IMG/VR virus record: IMGVR_UViG_3300005265_000549
Span: 1-64,000 of that record
DNA: 64,000 nucleotides
Reading direction: 5' to 3' (one strand)
Source: a virus
Shown in pieces: positions 5,061 to 12,517 of the stretch (positions within the stretch are counted from its first letter, which is position 1; every line of letters begins with the position of its first letter). The notes under the pieces were generated by a model. It was not told the origin of the DNA, did no database searches, and saw only the letters and a list, made by a program, of their open reading frames with translations. The translations under genes were made by a program, and so were the position numbers.

Positions 5061-5261
5061 ATGGAAAAAAAATATAAAGTTGAAGCAATTTTTAGTATTC
5101 CAATTACTGCATATTTTAATGATGATAGTGTTAATGATCTTAATGATCAAGCTAGAAAAGCTGCAGAAGAATCATTATCTGTTGAAGCGGGATTAATATC
5201 AAATTTAACACTGAATAAATTTGAACTTGATTTTATGAAGAAAATCAAAATTTCTAAATAA
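5061..5261 (+). CDS. Hypothetical protein, 66 aa
   Basis: Unrecognised. Good ribosome site (AGAGGATAAT). The pattern YKVEAIFSIPITAYF...D...ARKAAEESL resembles small phage proteins of alternating beta strand and helix, with no catalytic signature. It closes the tRNA operon. Confidence 0.6.
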   Translation: MEKKYKVEAIFSIPITAYFNDDSVNDLNDQARKAAEESLSVEAGLISNLTLNKFELDFMKKIKISK

Positions 5262-5267
5262 AATATT

Positions 5268-5296
5268 TTTACATTATAATTATTTTATGTTAATAT
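5268..5296 (+). promoter_or_regulatory. Class B promoter (TTTACA-N17-TAATAT)
   Basis: TTTACA 5268-5273, 17-bp spacer ending TTTTATGT, TAATAT 5291-5296, just upstream of the DUF3307-like gene. Same layout as at 8129, 10450, 16213, 37002 and 42314. Confidence 0.65.
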
Positions 5297-5302
5297 TGTT
5301 TT

Positions 5303-5629
5303 ATGATAATAAATAATTTTATACAATTAATTTGGTTACATTTCGTTGCTGATTTTTTTTTACAAACACCAAATATGTCTTTAAAAAAATCTAAAAATAT
5401 TTGGTTTTTATTATATCATATCATTATATATTCAATTCCTTTTTTAATTTTCCTCCCTTTTAAATTTGTTTTAGTCAATAGTTTATCACATTTTTTAGTT
5501 GATTTTATTACTTCAAAATCAACACATTATTTGTATGAAAAAAAGAAATATCATTGGTTTTTTGTTGTAATAGGTTTTGATCAGGCTTTACATTTATCAA
5601 TTTTATATCTACTATGGAGAATATTATGA
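5303..5629 (+). CDS. DUF3307-like integral membrane protein, 108 aa
   Basis: Inner-membrane protein with about three to four hydrophobic segments. Family hallmarks are HFVADFFLQTP near the N-terminus, SHFLVDFITSK in the middle and FFVVIGFDQALHLSILY at the end. The conserved H, D and Q residues in membrane helices are typical of DUF3307, whose function is unknown. No Shine-Dalgarno is evident; the ATG at 5303 lies close to the promoter, so the message may be nearly leaderless. The stop overlaps the next start (ATGA). Confidence 0.75.
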   Translation: MIINNFIQLIWLHFVADFFLQTPNMSLKKSKNIWFLLYHIIIYSIPFLIFLPFKFVLVNSLSHFLVDFITSKSTHYLYEKKKYHWFFVVIGFDQALHLSILYLLWRIL

Positions 5630-5910
5630 GTGTTGATAATTGGGGTATTTGTCCAAAATGTATGGCAATTCAAGAAAAAAAGAAAGAAGAATTACGTAAG
5701 AAAATGGACTTATCTTATGGTAAAATTTCTGCAGAGGAATATCATGAGTTATTCCTCGAAATTACAAAACCAATTAATATAAAGTCAACTTTACGAGAAA
5801 ATTATGATATTTGGATAGATGAGGAGGGAAAATTTGAAATTGTATATTTAGCCTCATGCAATTCATGTGGTTTTAAGTTTGATTTTACAGAATGTCAACA
5901 AATTTTTTAA
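5626..5910 (+). CDS. Small zinc-ribbon-like protein, 94 aa
   Basis: Start chosen at ATG 5626, which overlaps the preceding TGA; ATG 5614 is an in-frame alternative. Two cysteine pairs (CPKC near residue 10, CNSC near residue 82) separated by a charged helix suggest a zinc-binding fold. The family is unknown. Confidence 0.6.
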   Translation: MSVDNWGICPKCMAIQEKKKEELRKKMDLSYGKISAEEYHELFLEITKPINIKSTLRENYDIWIDEEGKFEIVYLASCNSCGFKFDFTECQQIF

Positions 5911-5923
5911 GAAAGGAATTTTT

Positions 5924-6202
5924 ATGGTTATAAAATTACATACACTTAAAACTGATCCAGAAGTTTTTCAAGCTGTTATTAAAAAATTGAAAACTTATGA
6001 AATACGGAAAGATGATAGAGGATTTAATGTAGGTGATTTTCTTTTGTTACAAGAAACAAAATATACTGGTAAAGAAATGTTAAAAGGAAAACCACTTCAA
6101 TATACAGGAAGAGAGCTTGATGTAGAAGTTACGCATATTCTTCGTGGGCCTATTTATGGATTAGAAGATGGTTGGGTAATAATGAGTATAAAAGAATGTT
6201 AG
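5924..6202 (+). CDS. ASCH/DUF3850-family protein, 92 aa
   Basis: Start at ATG 5924 with GAAAGGAATT upstream. The motif series K-L-H-x-L-K-x-D-P-E-x-F, K-x-Y-E-I-R-K-D-D-R-G-F, VGDFLLLQE, VEVTHIL and GWVIMSI is that of DUF3850, a member of the ASCH superfamily (PUA-like beta barrel, predicted to bind RNA or modified nucleosides). Common in phages; precise role unknown. Confidence 0.82.
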   Translation: MVIKLHTLKTDPEVFQAVIKKLKTYEIRKDDRGFNVGDFLLLQETKYTGKEMLKGKPLQYTGRELDVEVTHILRGPIYGLEDGWVIMSIKEC

Positions 6203-6468
6203 ATGGTTCTCATTATTTTGAGTGTGCTTGTGGATCACCAGAGCATACGATTAGATTTATTTTAGATAAAGGTGAAAGGGGAGATTTCCCCTTGATTTTT
6301 TGTGATTTTTATTTAGATCAATATCTTCCTTGGTATAAAAGAATATGGGTAGCTATTAAATATGTTCTAATGTTTAAACCACACAACGAACATTTTGCTT
6401 CTTGGGTGATGAAAAATGAAGATGTAGAAAGATTACAAAAATTATGCAAAGAATTTAAAAATGAATAA
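6196..6468 (+). CDS. Hypothetical protein, 90 aa
   Basis: Start at ATG 6196 overlapping the previous stop; a TTG at 6172 is a weaker alternative. The pattern FECACGSPEHTIRF at the N-terminus (C-x-C...H) and a hydrophobic WYKRIWVAIKYVLMF segment are visible. It resembles a conserved phage protein of unknown function with a short Cys cluster and one interfacial helix. Confidence 0.65.
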   Translation: MLDGSHYFECACGSPEHTIRFILDKGERGDFPLIFCDFYLDQYLPWYKRIWVAIKYVLMFKPHNEHFASWVMKNEDVERLQKLCKEFKNE

Positions 6469-6622
6469 ACAAAAAAAATATTGGTATTATTATTCACATT
6501 GGATTTGTCCGGTTTGTTTTTATGAAAAAATTTATAAAGAAAGAATTTATAATAAACCAAAACCAAAAAATTATAGTAAAAGACATGAATTTCAAGTTTT
6601 TTATTGTGGATGTTCTGGATAG
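6461..6622 (+). CDS. Small zinc-ribbon protein, 53 aa
   Basis: ATG 6461 overlaps the end of the upstream gene by eight bases. The product has WICPVC near residue 15 and YCGCS at the C-terminus, a CxxC...CxC zinc knuckle, with a basic tyrosine-rich middle. The tight coupling and cysteine pattern support a real gene; function unknown. Confidence 0.6.
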   Translation: MNKQKKYWYYYSHWICPVCFYEKIYKERIYNKPKPKNYSKRHEFQVFYCGCSG

Positions 6623-6632
6623 AAAGGAAAGT

Positions 6633-6851
6633 ATGAAAGTAGAAATTTATGGAAGAATAATAGTTGAAGTAATTGAATTTTCTGAAGATTTTGACAGTTG
6701 TAAAGATTGTTATTTTTCACAATTTGATTCAAAAGTATGTGAAAATATTTATTGTACTGAAAAAGAAAGAAAAGATAAAAAATCAGTTATTTTTAGACGA
6801 TTATTAAAAAATGAAGCATTACAATGGGTAGAAAATATTTATGATGAATAA
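6633..6851 (+). CDS. Small Cys-rich hypothetical protein, 72 aa
   Basis: Start taken at ATG 6633 behind AAAGGAA; longer in-frame starts overlap the preceding gene. Contains C-x-x-C (CKDC) and two more cysteines (VCENIYC), a likely zinc site, in an acidic background. Unknown function. Confidence 0.6.
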   Translation: MKVEIYGRIIVEVIEFSEDFDSCKDCYFSQFDSKVCENIYCTEKERKDKKSVIFRRLLKNEALQWVENIYDE

Positions 6852-6865
6852 ATAAGGAGTTTAAG

Positions 6866-7504
6866 ATGAAAAATTCTTTGTATGATATTTTAGAAGTCGA
6901 TAAAAATTCTTCAAAAGAAGAAATTAAAAAATCTTATAGAAAAAAATCAAAAAAATGTCATCCAGATATGCCTGGTGGTAATACTGAAAAATTTAAAGAA
7001 TTATCTATAGCTTTTAATATTTTAATTGATGATTCAAAAAGAAAAAAATATGATGAAACAGGAAATGAAGATTTTGCTAATAAAATCGATGATTTAACTT
7101 CTGAAGCAATAAGAAGAATTTCAATGATTTTTACAAATTTTTTAGATAATTTAGCAAAAAATAATTTAAATTATAATATAATGGAATCAATAAAAAATAA
7201 TGCTATTCAAGTAATACATTCAAATAAAAAAGATATTAGAATTCAAAAAAAATTAAAGAAAAATGTTAATAATTATAAAAAAAGAATTAAATATAAAGGA
7301 AAAGATCAAAATATATTAATTATGTTTTGTGATAATAAAATAAAAGATATAGATTCAAAAATTCCTAATTTTTATCATGAAATTGAAGTTGCTAAAAAAG
7401 TTATAGAGTTGCTAGAAGGATATGATTTAGAAACAATTATAAATAATTCATCATATTCATCTTTAAATTCAACTTCAACATCAACAACGACATTTAGTTT
7501 TTAG
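6866..7504 (+). CDS. J-domain (DnaJ-like) co-chaperone, 212 aa
   Basis: Residues 3-65 form a J domain (SLYDILEVDKNSSKEEIKK, HPD at 32-34, FKELSIAFNIL). J proteins stimulate the ATPase of Hsp70 (DnaK), with HPD essential. The remainder (Lys/Asn-rich helices and a Ser/Thr-rich tail) has no Gly/Phe linker or zinc domain, so it is a specialised J protein that probably recruits host DnaK to a phage target. Good ribosome site AAGGAG. Confidence 0.9.
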   Translation: MKNSLYDILEVDKNSSKEEIKKSYRKKSKKCHPDMPGGNTEKFKELSIAFNILIDDSKRKKYDETGNEDFANKIDDLTSEAIRRISMIFTNFLDNLAKNNLNYNIMESIKNNAIQVIHSNKKDIRIQKKLKKNVNNYKKRIKYKGKDQNILIMFCDNKIKDIDSKIPNFYHEIEVAKKVIELLEGYDLETIINNSSYSSLNSTSTSTTTFSF

Positions 7505-7513
7505 AGGTCAATA

Positions 7514-8122
7514 ATGAAAATTGTAAATCAAGAAGTTAGATTAATTTGGGTTACACCTAGTGCAGAACAAATAATTGAACAAGCAGGAAGAACTTGTTAT
7601 AAAAGTGAAGAATTAATTGATAAATTTTCTGCCGCACTATTTATTCAAAAATTAATTAAAATGAAACATGATGCTATGCTTGAACATGCTTCAGCTTCAT
7701 TTCGTATTGTTTGTGATCGTGGAATTAGTCATGAAATTGTACGTCATAGGATTGCATCATACGCTCAGGAAAGTACAAGATACTGCAATTACAGTAAAAA
7801 TAAATTTAAAAATGAAATTACAGTAATTGAACCATTAGATTTATCTAATTTACAAGAAATAGATTGGAGAATAGCTTGCTCTTTTGCTGAAAAAAAATAT
7901 TTTGATATGATTAGAACTGGAACATCACCACAAATTGCTAGAAGTGTATTACCGACTTGTTTAAAAACTGAAATTGTTATGACTGCAAATTTTAGAGAAT
8001 GGAGACATTTTATTAAACTTAGAAGTTCTAAATCAGCTCATCCTCAAATTAGACCAATAGCAAAAAATATTTGTAAAATTTTAATGTCTTATGCTCCAAA
8101 TGTTTTCAATGATTTAATTTAG
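7514..8122 (+). CDS. thyX: Flavin-dependent thymidylate synthase
   Basis: Converts dUMP to dTMP using methylene-tetrahydrofolate, NADPH and FAD. The ThyX signature RHRxxSxxxxSxR is present as RHRIASYAQESTRY starting at residue 77, with S87 at the activating-serine position. HEIVRHR and the C-terminal WRHFIKLRSSKSAHPQIR block also match. At 202 residues it is typical for phage forms. It supplies dTMP for a very AT-rich genome. Preceded by AGAGGTC. Confidence 0.96.
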   Translation: MKIVNQEVRLIWVTPSAEQIIEQAGRTCYKSEELIDKFSAALFIQKLIKMKHDAMLEHASASFRIVCDRGISHEIVRHRIASYAQESTRYCNYSKNKFKNEITVIEPLDLSNLQEIDWRIACSFAEKKYFDMIRTGTSPQIARSVLPTCLKTEIVMTANFREWRHFIKLRSSKSAHPQIRPIAKNICKILMSYAPNVFNDLI

Positions 8123-8128
8123 AAAATT

Positions 8129-8157
8129 TTTACATTTTTCTTTTTTTATGTTATTAT
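8129..8157 (+). promoter_or_regulatory. Class B promoter
   Basis: TTTACA 8129-8134, 17-bp spacer ending TTTTATGT, TATTAT 8152-8157 (TATAAT three bases on). Precedes a string of small genes starting at 8191. Confidence 0.65.
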
Positions 8158-8190
8158 AATTTTATAAATTTAAATAAAAAGTTAATAAAA

Positions 8191-8424
8191 ATGAAATTCA
8201 AAACAAAAATTCCTAAAGAAATAAGTATACATGATATATCTTTTGTATTAGCACAAGACCCAGATTGTTGTGAGTCGAGTGCTAATGATTGTCAAGAATT
8301 AAAGATTAATGTTCAAAATAATGGAGTAGGTAATTTTGTAACTATTAAAACTGAACGTTGGGCATTTGATGGTGATGGAAGTGAAAAATGGTTTTTAGAT
8401 TTACTCAAGGAGATTTGTGAATGA
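8191..8424 (+). CDS. Hypothetical protein, 77 aa
   Basis: Unrecognised. Contains CCESSANDCQ and a C-terminal WAFDGDGSEKWFLDLL, a pattern seen in small conserved phage proteins with no assigned function. The stop overlaps the next start (ATGA). Confidence 0.6.
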   Translation: MKFKTKIPKEISIHDISFVLAQDPDCCESSANDCQELKINVQNNGVGNFVTIKTERWAFDGDGSEKWFLDLLKEICE

Positions 8425-8633
8425 AAATTACATATGAATTTGATACACAAGCTGATAATTTTGATGATGATGAATTTTATGATATTCAACATGCTACTGA
8501 CGCATTTTGTGCTTTATTAGAAATTAAAGATTATTTAAGAGAACAATGGAAATATAAGGAAATTCCGGATGATATAGATACAATTTATGATAAATTTTTT
8601 GAGATAATTAATAGCAATGGAATAGATATATGA
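8421..8633 (+). CDS. Hypothetical acidic protein, 70 aa
   Basis: Unrecognised, very acidic (DDDEFYDIQHATDAF...DDIDTIYDKF), predicted helical. Coupled by ATGA overlaps at both ends, so it belongs to the 8191-8958 operon. Confidence 0.6.
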   Translation: MKITYEFDTQADNFDDDEFYDIQHATDAFCALLEIKDYLREQWKYKEIPDDIDTIYDKFFEIINSNGIDI

Positions 8634-8773
8634 AATTGAAATATTTTGTAATGATAGTAATTATAATTATGCTTGCTTTAAGTAATTTTACAGTCAATGT
8701 TAAACATGACGTTACTATTAATGTTTATGATTGTATTGTTCCTATTGAAATATCAGCAAAAGTTGGAAAATGA
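8630..8773 (+). CDS. Small membrane or exported protein, 47 aa
   Basis: ATG 8630 overlaps the previous stop, and the stop overlaps the next start. Residues 1-20 form a signal-anchor (K-L-K then FVMIVIIIMLALSNF). The rest is a short polar beta segment with one cysteine. Possibly a periplasmic or inner-membrane peptide such as a spanin- or exclusion-type component; no family recognised. Confidence 0.6.
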   Translation: MKLKYFVMIVIIIMLALSNFTVNVKHDVTINVYDCIVPIEISAKVGK

Positions 8774-8958
8774 AATTACGTTGGTTACATTATAAAATTA
8801 TTGAACAATTACCACATTTACCAGGATTATGTGGACCAACTCATTCAGAAAAAATCGAACACAAAAAATTGCAATTTCAAGATGAATTTGGTGTTTGGCA
8901 AGATGTTCCTGATGTGAATAAAAAGGAGAATGATTATGTTCAAAAAAAATTTTTATAA
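8770..8958 (+). CDS. Small protein of the KLRW...LPG...LQ family, 62 aa (paralogue 1)
   Basis: Shares with 23810-23995 the plan K-L-R-W-x-x-Y, L-P-G, K-L-Q-[FY]-x-D-E, W-x-[DN]-V-P. Function unknown; the two copies point to a duplicated phage family that may form a small beta sheet. Overlaps the next gene. Confidence 0.65.
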   Translation: MKLRWLHYKIIEQLPHLPGLCGPTHSEKIEHKKLQFQDEFGVWQDVPDVNKKENDYVQKKFL

Positions 8959-9385
8959 TGAATATATTCGTTATTCTAAAATTGGTTGTCTTATTTCAAA
9001 TATTCGTATATTTTATTATAATTTAAAGTATGGTCTTATTAATCTTTGGGTTTGGCGAAAAGTCGTATGGCGAAATCGAGGTTGGGATCATAGTTTTATA
9101 TATGATGTATTAGAACATCAATTGAAAATACAAGAAAAATATATTCGTAATGGTTACAATATTCGTGCTGAACAAGTTGCTAATGATATTAAAAAAACTA
9201 GACTTGCTCTTACTCGTTTAAAAGAAGATGAGTATATTATGCAAACTGATCTTGTATTTAATATTAAAAATAAATACTTAAAAAAATTTAGTAATAATAA
9301 ACTTTTTGAACAATATATGATTCAACAGGATTTAGATTATGTTTTTAATATGATGAAAAAACATATACAAGAATGGTGGGATTAA
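8936..9385 (+). CDS. Conserved phage hypothetical protein, 149 aa
   Basis: ATG 8936 is preferred over 8930 because it sits at proper distance from AAAGGAG. The protein is basic and rich in aromatic residues. LWVWRKVVWRNRGWDHSFIYDVL is followed by a helical region (HQLKIQEKYIRNGYNIRAEQVA). RGWD-x-S...LE-x-QL-K patterns recur in T4-like phages without known function. Confidence 0.7.
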   Translation: MFKKNFYNEYIRYSKIGCLISNIRIFYYNLKYGLINLWVWRKVVWRNRGWDHSFIYDVLEHQLKIQEKYIRNGYNIRAEQVANDIKKTRLALTRLKEDEYIMQTDLVFNIKNKYLKKFSNNKLFEQYMIQQDLDYVFNMMKKHIQEWWD

Positions 9386-9386
9386 A

Positions 9387-9569
9387 ATGAATAATAATGA
9401 AAAACAAATATTTATAGAATGGTTACGAACTGAAATATATGATATGGGTATTTTAATTGAACAAATGGAAAAATTACCAAATATGGACTCAATGCTTTCT
9501 CATTATAGAGAAAAAGTTATGGGATATTCTATTGTTCTTATAGATTTAGAAAATCGTCATGAAGGATAA
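9387..9569 (+). CDS. Hypothetical protein, 60 aa
   Basis: Unrecognised, predicted two-helix acidic protein. It starts one base after the preceding stop and overlaps the following gene by 11 bases, consistent with a compact operon. Confidence 0.55.
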   Translation: MNNNEKQIFIEWLRTEIYDMGILIEQMEKLPNMDSMLSHYREKVMGYSIVLIDLENRHEG

Positions 9570-9783
9570 AATATATTGTAAAAATTGCAAGTATTTTACA
9601 TATCCTTCAACTTTAGATATTTATTTTAGTTGTAAATGTATGGCGCCTACAGGAAAAATTATTAAAGATTATATTTTTGGGGATCGAATTCAACGAATTA
9701 ACCTTTATGTAGGAGATAATTACTATCCTAATAAAAATGGTGAATGTAAATATTATAAAAGAAAATGGTGGAAATTATACTAG
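9559..9783 (+). CDS. Cys-rich small protein, 74 aa (tandem paralogue 1)
   Basis: Shares with the next gene the order C-x-x-C-K-Y-F, C-x-A-P-T-G-K-I, I-F-G-D, I-N-L-Y-V-G-D, Y-P-N, C-K-Y-Y-K-R-K-W-W-K-L. Four conserved cysteines suggest a zinc site. Together they are a recent tandem duplication; function unknown. Confidence 0.7.
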   Translation: MKDKIYCKNCKYFTYPSTLDIYFSCKCMAPTGKIIKDYIFGDRIQRINLYVGDNYYPNKNGECKYYKRKWWKLY

Positions 9784-9797
9784 ACAAGAGAGAATAA

Positions 9798-10040
9798 ATG
9801 AAAAGTAAAAAAGTATACTGTAAAGATTGCAAGTATTTTTTAAAATATATACCACTTTTTGATGAATCTTTCAGGTATAAATGTATTGCTCCTACAGGAA
9901 AAATTATTACAAATTATATTTTTGGGGATTACAAAGAGCTTATTAATCTTTATGTAGGAGACAAAAATTATCCGAACAATAAAGATACTAATGGATGTAA
10001 ATATTATAAAAGAAAATGGTGGAAATTATGCTTAAAATAG
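9798..10040 (+). CDS. Cys-rich small protein, 80 aa (tandem paralogue 2)
   Basis: Second copy of the family described at 9559, with all four cysteines kept and variation mainly in the loop after C-K-Y-F. Preceded by AAGAGAGAA. Overlaps the next small gene by 13 bases. Confidence 0.7.
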   Translation: MKSKKVYCKDCKYFLKYIPLFDESFRYKCIAPTGKIITNYIFGDYKELINLYVGDKNYPNNKDTNGCKYYKRKWWKLCLK

Positions 10041-10192
10041 GAAAGTTTACAGTAGATAACTTTGAATTTGTAGAACCAGATCAATTACTTTTTGACATTG
10101 ATCCAATACCAACAAAAGAAGAAGAAAAAGAAATTCAAGAAATTGTATTGACAGCATTGAAAGAAGGATTAAAATATAATAAAAAACCTTGA
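10028..10192 (+). CDS. Hypothetical acidic protein, 54 aa
   Basis: ATG 10028 lies inside the end of the previous gene. The product has a beta-like N-terminus (LKIGKFTVDNFEFVEP) and an acidic helix. Its TGA stop is contributed by the -35 box (ccTTGAct) of the class A promoter at 10189, an arrangement repeated at 24979. Confidence 0.55.
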   Translation: MLKIGKFTVDNFEFVEPDQLLFDIDPIPTKEEEKEIQEIVLTALKEGLKYNKKP

Positions 10193-10232
10193 CTTTATCT
10201 TTTCTTTATGTTATTATCTTATTATAAATAAT
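10189..10232 (+). promoter_or_regulatory. Class A early promoter, copy 2, with dyad over the -10 region
   Basis: TTGACT 10189-10194, 17-bp conserved spacer, TATTAT 10212-10217. The sequence TGTTATT before and AATAACA after the -10/start region form an inverted repeat, a possible operator. Confidence 0.85.
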
Positions 10233-10253
10233 AACAAATTGAAAGGATTTAAG

Positions 10254-10442
10254 ATGCTTAGAAATGTAAAAGTTGTAAAAACAGAAAAATTTTTTAGAGA
10301 AGAACTTCAAGTTACTTTTCCTGAAGTTTGGGTTGTTGAAGATGAAACTGGTGAAAGATGGTTAATTGCTTCTGGAAAAGTAACTAAAAATGAAGCTATT
10401 AAAATTGCTGAAGATTATGGTTTTATTGTAGATTTAAATTAA
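10254..10442 (+). CDS. Hypothetical protein, 62 aa
   Basis: Start at ATG 10254, about 8 bases after AAAGGA. The TTG at 10239 lies before this ribosome site and is unlikely. Predicted beta-rich (VWVVEDETGERWLIASG) with a C-terminal helix. Unrecognised; directly driven by class A promoter copy 2. Confidence 0.65.
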   Translation: MLRNVKVVKTEKFFREELQVTFPEVWVVEDETGERWLIASGKVTKNEAIKIAEDYGFIVDLN

Positions 10443-10449
10443 AATATTT

Positions 10450-10478
10450 TTTACATTTAAATGATTTCGTGTTAATAT
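10450..10478 (+). promoter_or_regulatory. Class B promoter with downstream dyad
   Basis: TTTACA 10450-10455, 17 bp, TAATAT 10473-10478. AATATGTT...AACATATT form an inverted repeat overlapping the -10 and the start region, similar to the class A dyads. Drives the DUF932-like gene. Confidence 0.65.
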
Positions 10479-10516
10479 GTTTTATAAATAATAACATATT
10501 GAAAAAGGAGTTCAAG

Positions 10517-11287
10517 ATGGAAAATATTAAAGCATTAGTTCCCGCAGCATTTAGCACAGAAAAAGCTCCCATTCGTTCAAACAAATACAACTTCATTTCC
10601 ACAAAAGAAATAATTAATGTTCTACAAGATAACAATTGGTTTCCAGATGTCGTTTCTCAAACTCGAGTTCAAAAACGACATCTAGAACGTGTCAATTTTG
10701 TAAAACATATGATTACTTTTCAAAATCCCAATGTTGAAACAATTAATAAATCCATTCCTCAGATAGTTATTGTTAATAGTCATGATGGTTCTACTCCATT
10801 TAAAATGTTTGCAGGACTGTTTCGAATTATTTGTTCAAATGGATTAATTGTTTCATCTAATGAATTTTCTTCTATTAGCATTAGACATAGTTCATTAGCT
10901 CCAGAATTGATAGAAAATGGAGTAGAAGAAATTGTTCATATCGTTCCTGAAATTGCAGCTAAAGCTAATGTTATGGAAAATATTAAAATTTCGGTAGTCG
11001 ATCAATTAGATCTGTGTGGAAATATTATTAAAAGTATTTGGAAAGAACAAAAAAATTGTCCTTTTGAAGCGGCTCAGTTGTTACAACTTCGTAGAAATGA
11101 AGATAAAGAATCTACTTTGTGGAATACGTTTAATGTGATTCAAGAAAACCTTATTAAAGGTGGAATTATTGGAACTACTGCTACAAATAAAAAACGTAAA
11201 TTCAAAGGAATTACAAATATTGATAAAAATATTAGTATAAATCAAAAAATTTGGAAAGAAGCAGAAAAGTTTGCATTAGCAGCTTAA
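10517..11287 (+). CDS. DUF932-like protein, 256 aa
   Basis: ATG 10517 follows AAAAAGGAG. The pattern (FISTKEIINVLQDNNWFP, RVNFVKHMITFQNP, QIVIVNSHDGSTPFKMFAGLFRIICSNGLIV) is that of DUF932/DUF945-type proteins found on plasmids and phages, whose molecular role is unknown. Third-position C is noticeably commoner here than in neighbouring genes, hinting at a different origin or higher expression. Confidence 0.8.
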   Translation: MENIKALVPAAFSTEKAPIRSNKYNFISTKEIINVLQDNNWFPDVVSQTRVQKRHLERVNFVKHMITFQNPNVETINKSIPQIVIVNSHDGSTPFKMFAGLFRIICSNGLIVSSNEFSSISIRHSSLAPELIENGVEEIVHIVPEIAAKANVMENIKISVVDQLDLCGNIIKSIWKEQKNCPFEAAQLLQLRRNEDKESTLWNTFNVIQENLIKGGIIGTTATNKKRKFKGITNIDKNISINQKIWKEAEKFALAA

Positions 11288-11298
11288 AGGAAATTACA

Positions 11299-11760
11299 AT
11301 GAAAATTATTTTTTTAGATATTGATGGTGTACTTAATACTGCAGAAAATTTTGTTGAAGGGAATCTTCCAAGTAATCCAACTATGGAAGAAATTAATCTT
11401 TCAATGTTAGATGAAAGATTAATTAAAAATTTAAATACAATTATAGAAGAAACTGGTGCAAAAGTTGTTGTTTCATCAACTTGGAGAATGGGACGTTCAA
11501 TAGAAGAATTAAAATGTTTATTAGATAAAAAAGGATTTGTTGGTGAAATAATTGGTAAAACTCCGATATTGAATGATGACCGTGGTATAGAAATTCAAAA
11601 ATTTATTGATGAATCATCATTCAATATAGATTCATTTACTATATTAGATGATGACAGTGATATGTGTCATCTAATGGATAAATTAATTCAAACAAATTTT
11701 ATAGAAGGTTTAAATAATATAACAGTTAAAAATGCAATTAAAATGCTAAAGGAACTTTAA
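11299..11760 (+). CDS. HAD-superfamily phosphatase, 153 aa
   Basis: The N-terminus FLDIDGVLNT carries the HAD nucleophile D7 and acid D9. SSTWR around residue 60 is motif II and ILDDDSDM near residue 127 is the metal-binding motif. The S-S-T-W-R form is typical of the HAD domain found in 'Swiss army knife' RNA-repair proteins and stand-alone phage phosphatases. It may act on nucleotide or RNA phosphates, which would fit the RNA ligase at 17044. Substrate unknown. Confidence 0.82.
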   Translation: MKIIFLDIDGVLNTAENFVEGNLPSNPTMEEINLSMLDERLIKNLNTIIEETGAKVVVSSTWRMGRSIEELKCLLDKKGFVGEIIGKTPILNDDRGIEIQKFIDESSFNIDSFTILDDDSDMCHLMDKLIQTNFIEGLNNITVKNAIKMLKEL

Positions 11761-11761
11761 G

Positions 11762-12508
11762 ATGATTTTACTTAATAAACAAAAAGTTGAATTCAAACAA
11801 TTTCCTAATGGTGAACTTTATTTTAATAATGAAGATTTATATATTCGTCAAGTTAATTATATTGCATGGGAATATGAAAATAATGAAGATTTGATTAAAC
11901 TCATGTTTTTAAAGAGATACTTGGATGATGATTATCGAACAGTAAATCTTTATATTAAATATTTACCGTATTCTCGAATGGATAGAAAAAATCCTTCGTA
12001 TCCATTTACATTAAAATATATTTGTGAATTTATTAATAATTTGAATTTCTTTAATGTAACAATTCAAGATGTACATTCTGATGTATCTTCTGCACTATTA
12101 AATAAAAGTACTGATATATCGTGGGTTGTTCCTACTGCTAAAAAGTTAATTGAAACTTTAGATATTGATACAATATTTTATCCTGATGCTGGTGCTCAAA
12201 AAAGATTTAATATTGATTTTGATAACATTGCTGTTGGTTTTAAACAAAGAGATTTTAGATCTGGAAAAATTGTTGATTATAAAATCTCTGGAAAAATTTT
12301 TGGAAATGTAATGATTGTTGATGATATGTGTAGTCGTGGTGGAACATTTATTGAAGCAGTAAAACATTTTCCAAAAGTTGTTAATAAAATTTATCTTTTA
12401 GTTTCGTATTTGGAAGAAAATGTTTTTACAGGCAATCTTGAAGCATATATAACTAAAGTTTTTCATAATAATAAGGTGTCTGATAATTTTTTTATTGAGC
12501 AATTATAG
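11762..12508 (+). CDS. Ribose-phosphate pyrophosphokinase-like enzyme (Prs, or ADP-ribose pyrophosphokinase type)
   Basis: Phosphoribosyltransferase-fold protein of 248 residues. YLPYSRMDRKN (about residue 67) matches the ATP-loop segment of Prs, and VMIVDDMCSRGGTF (about residue 183) is the PRPP/ribose-5-phosphate site. It is shorter than cellular Prs (~310). Ten bases downstream lies a NAMPT gene. In the described phage NAD+-restoring pathway NARP1, a gene annotated as Prs makes ADP-ribose pyrophosphate and a NAMPT-annotated partner joins it to nicotinamide. The adjacency here fits either that chemistry or ordinary PRPP supply for NAMPT; sequence alone does not decide. Confidence 0.85.
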   Translation: MILLNKQKVEFKQFPNGELYFNNEDLYIRQVNYIAWEYENNEDLIKLMFLKRYLDDDYRTVNLYIKYLPYSRMDRKNPSYPFTLKYICEFINNLNFFNVTIQDVHSDVSSALLNKSTDISWVVPTAKKLIETLDIDTIFYPDAGAQKRFNIDFDNIAVGFKQRDFRSGKIVDYKISGKIFGNVMIVDDMCSRGGTFIEAVKHFPKVVNKIYLLVSYLEENVFTGNLEAYITKVFHNNKVSDNFFIEQL

Positions 12509-12517
12509 GAGAGATTA

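Noticed and set aside
10028-10192. Treating the stop in the promoter as evidence of a false ORF
   Set aside because: Overlap with the upstream gene and the parallel case at 24979 make it more likely a real gene end trimmed by the promoter module.
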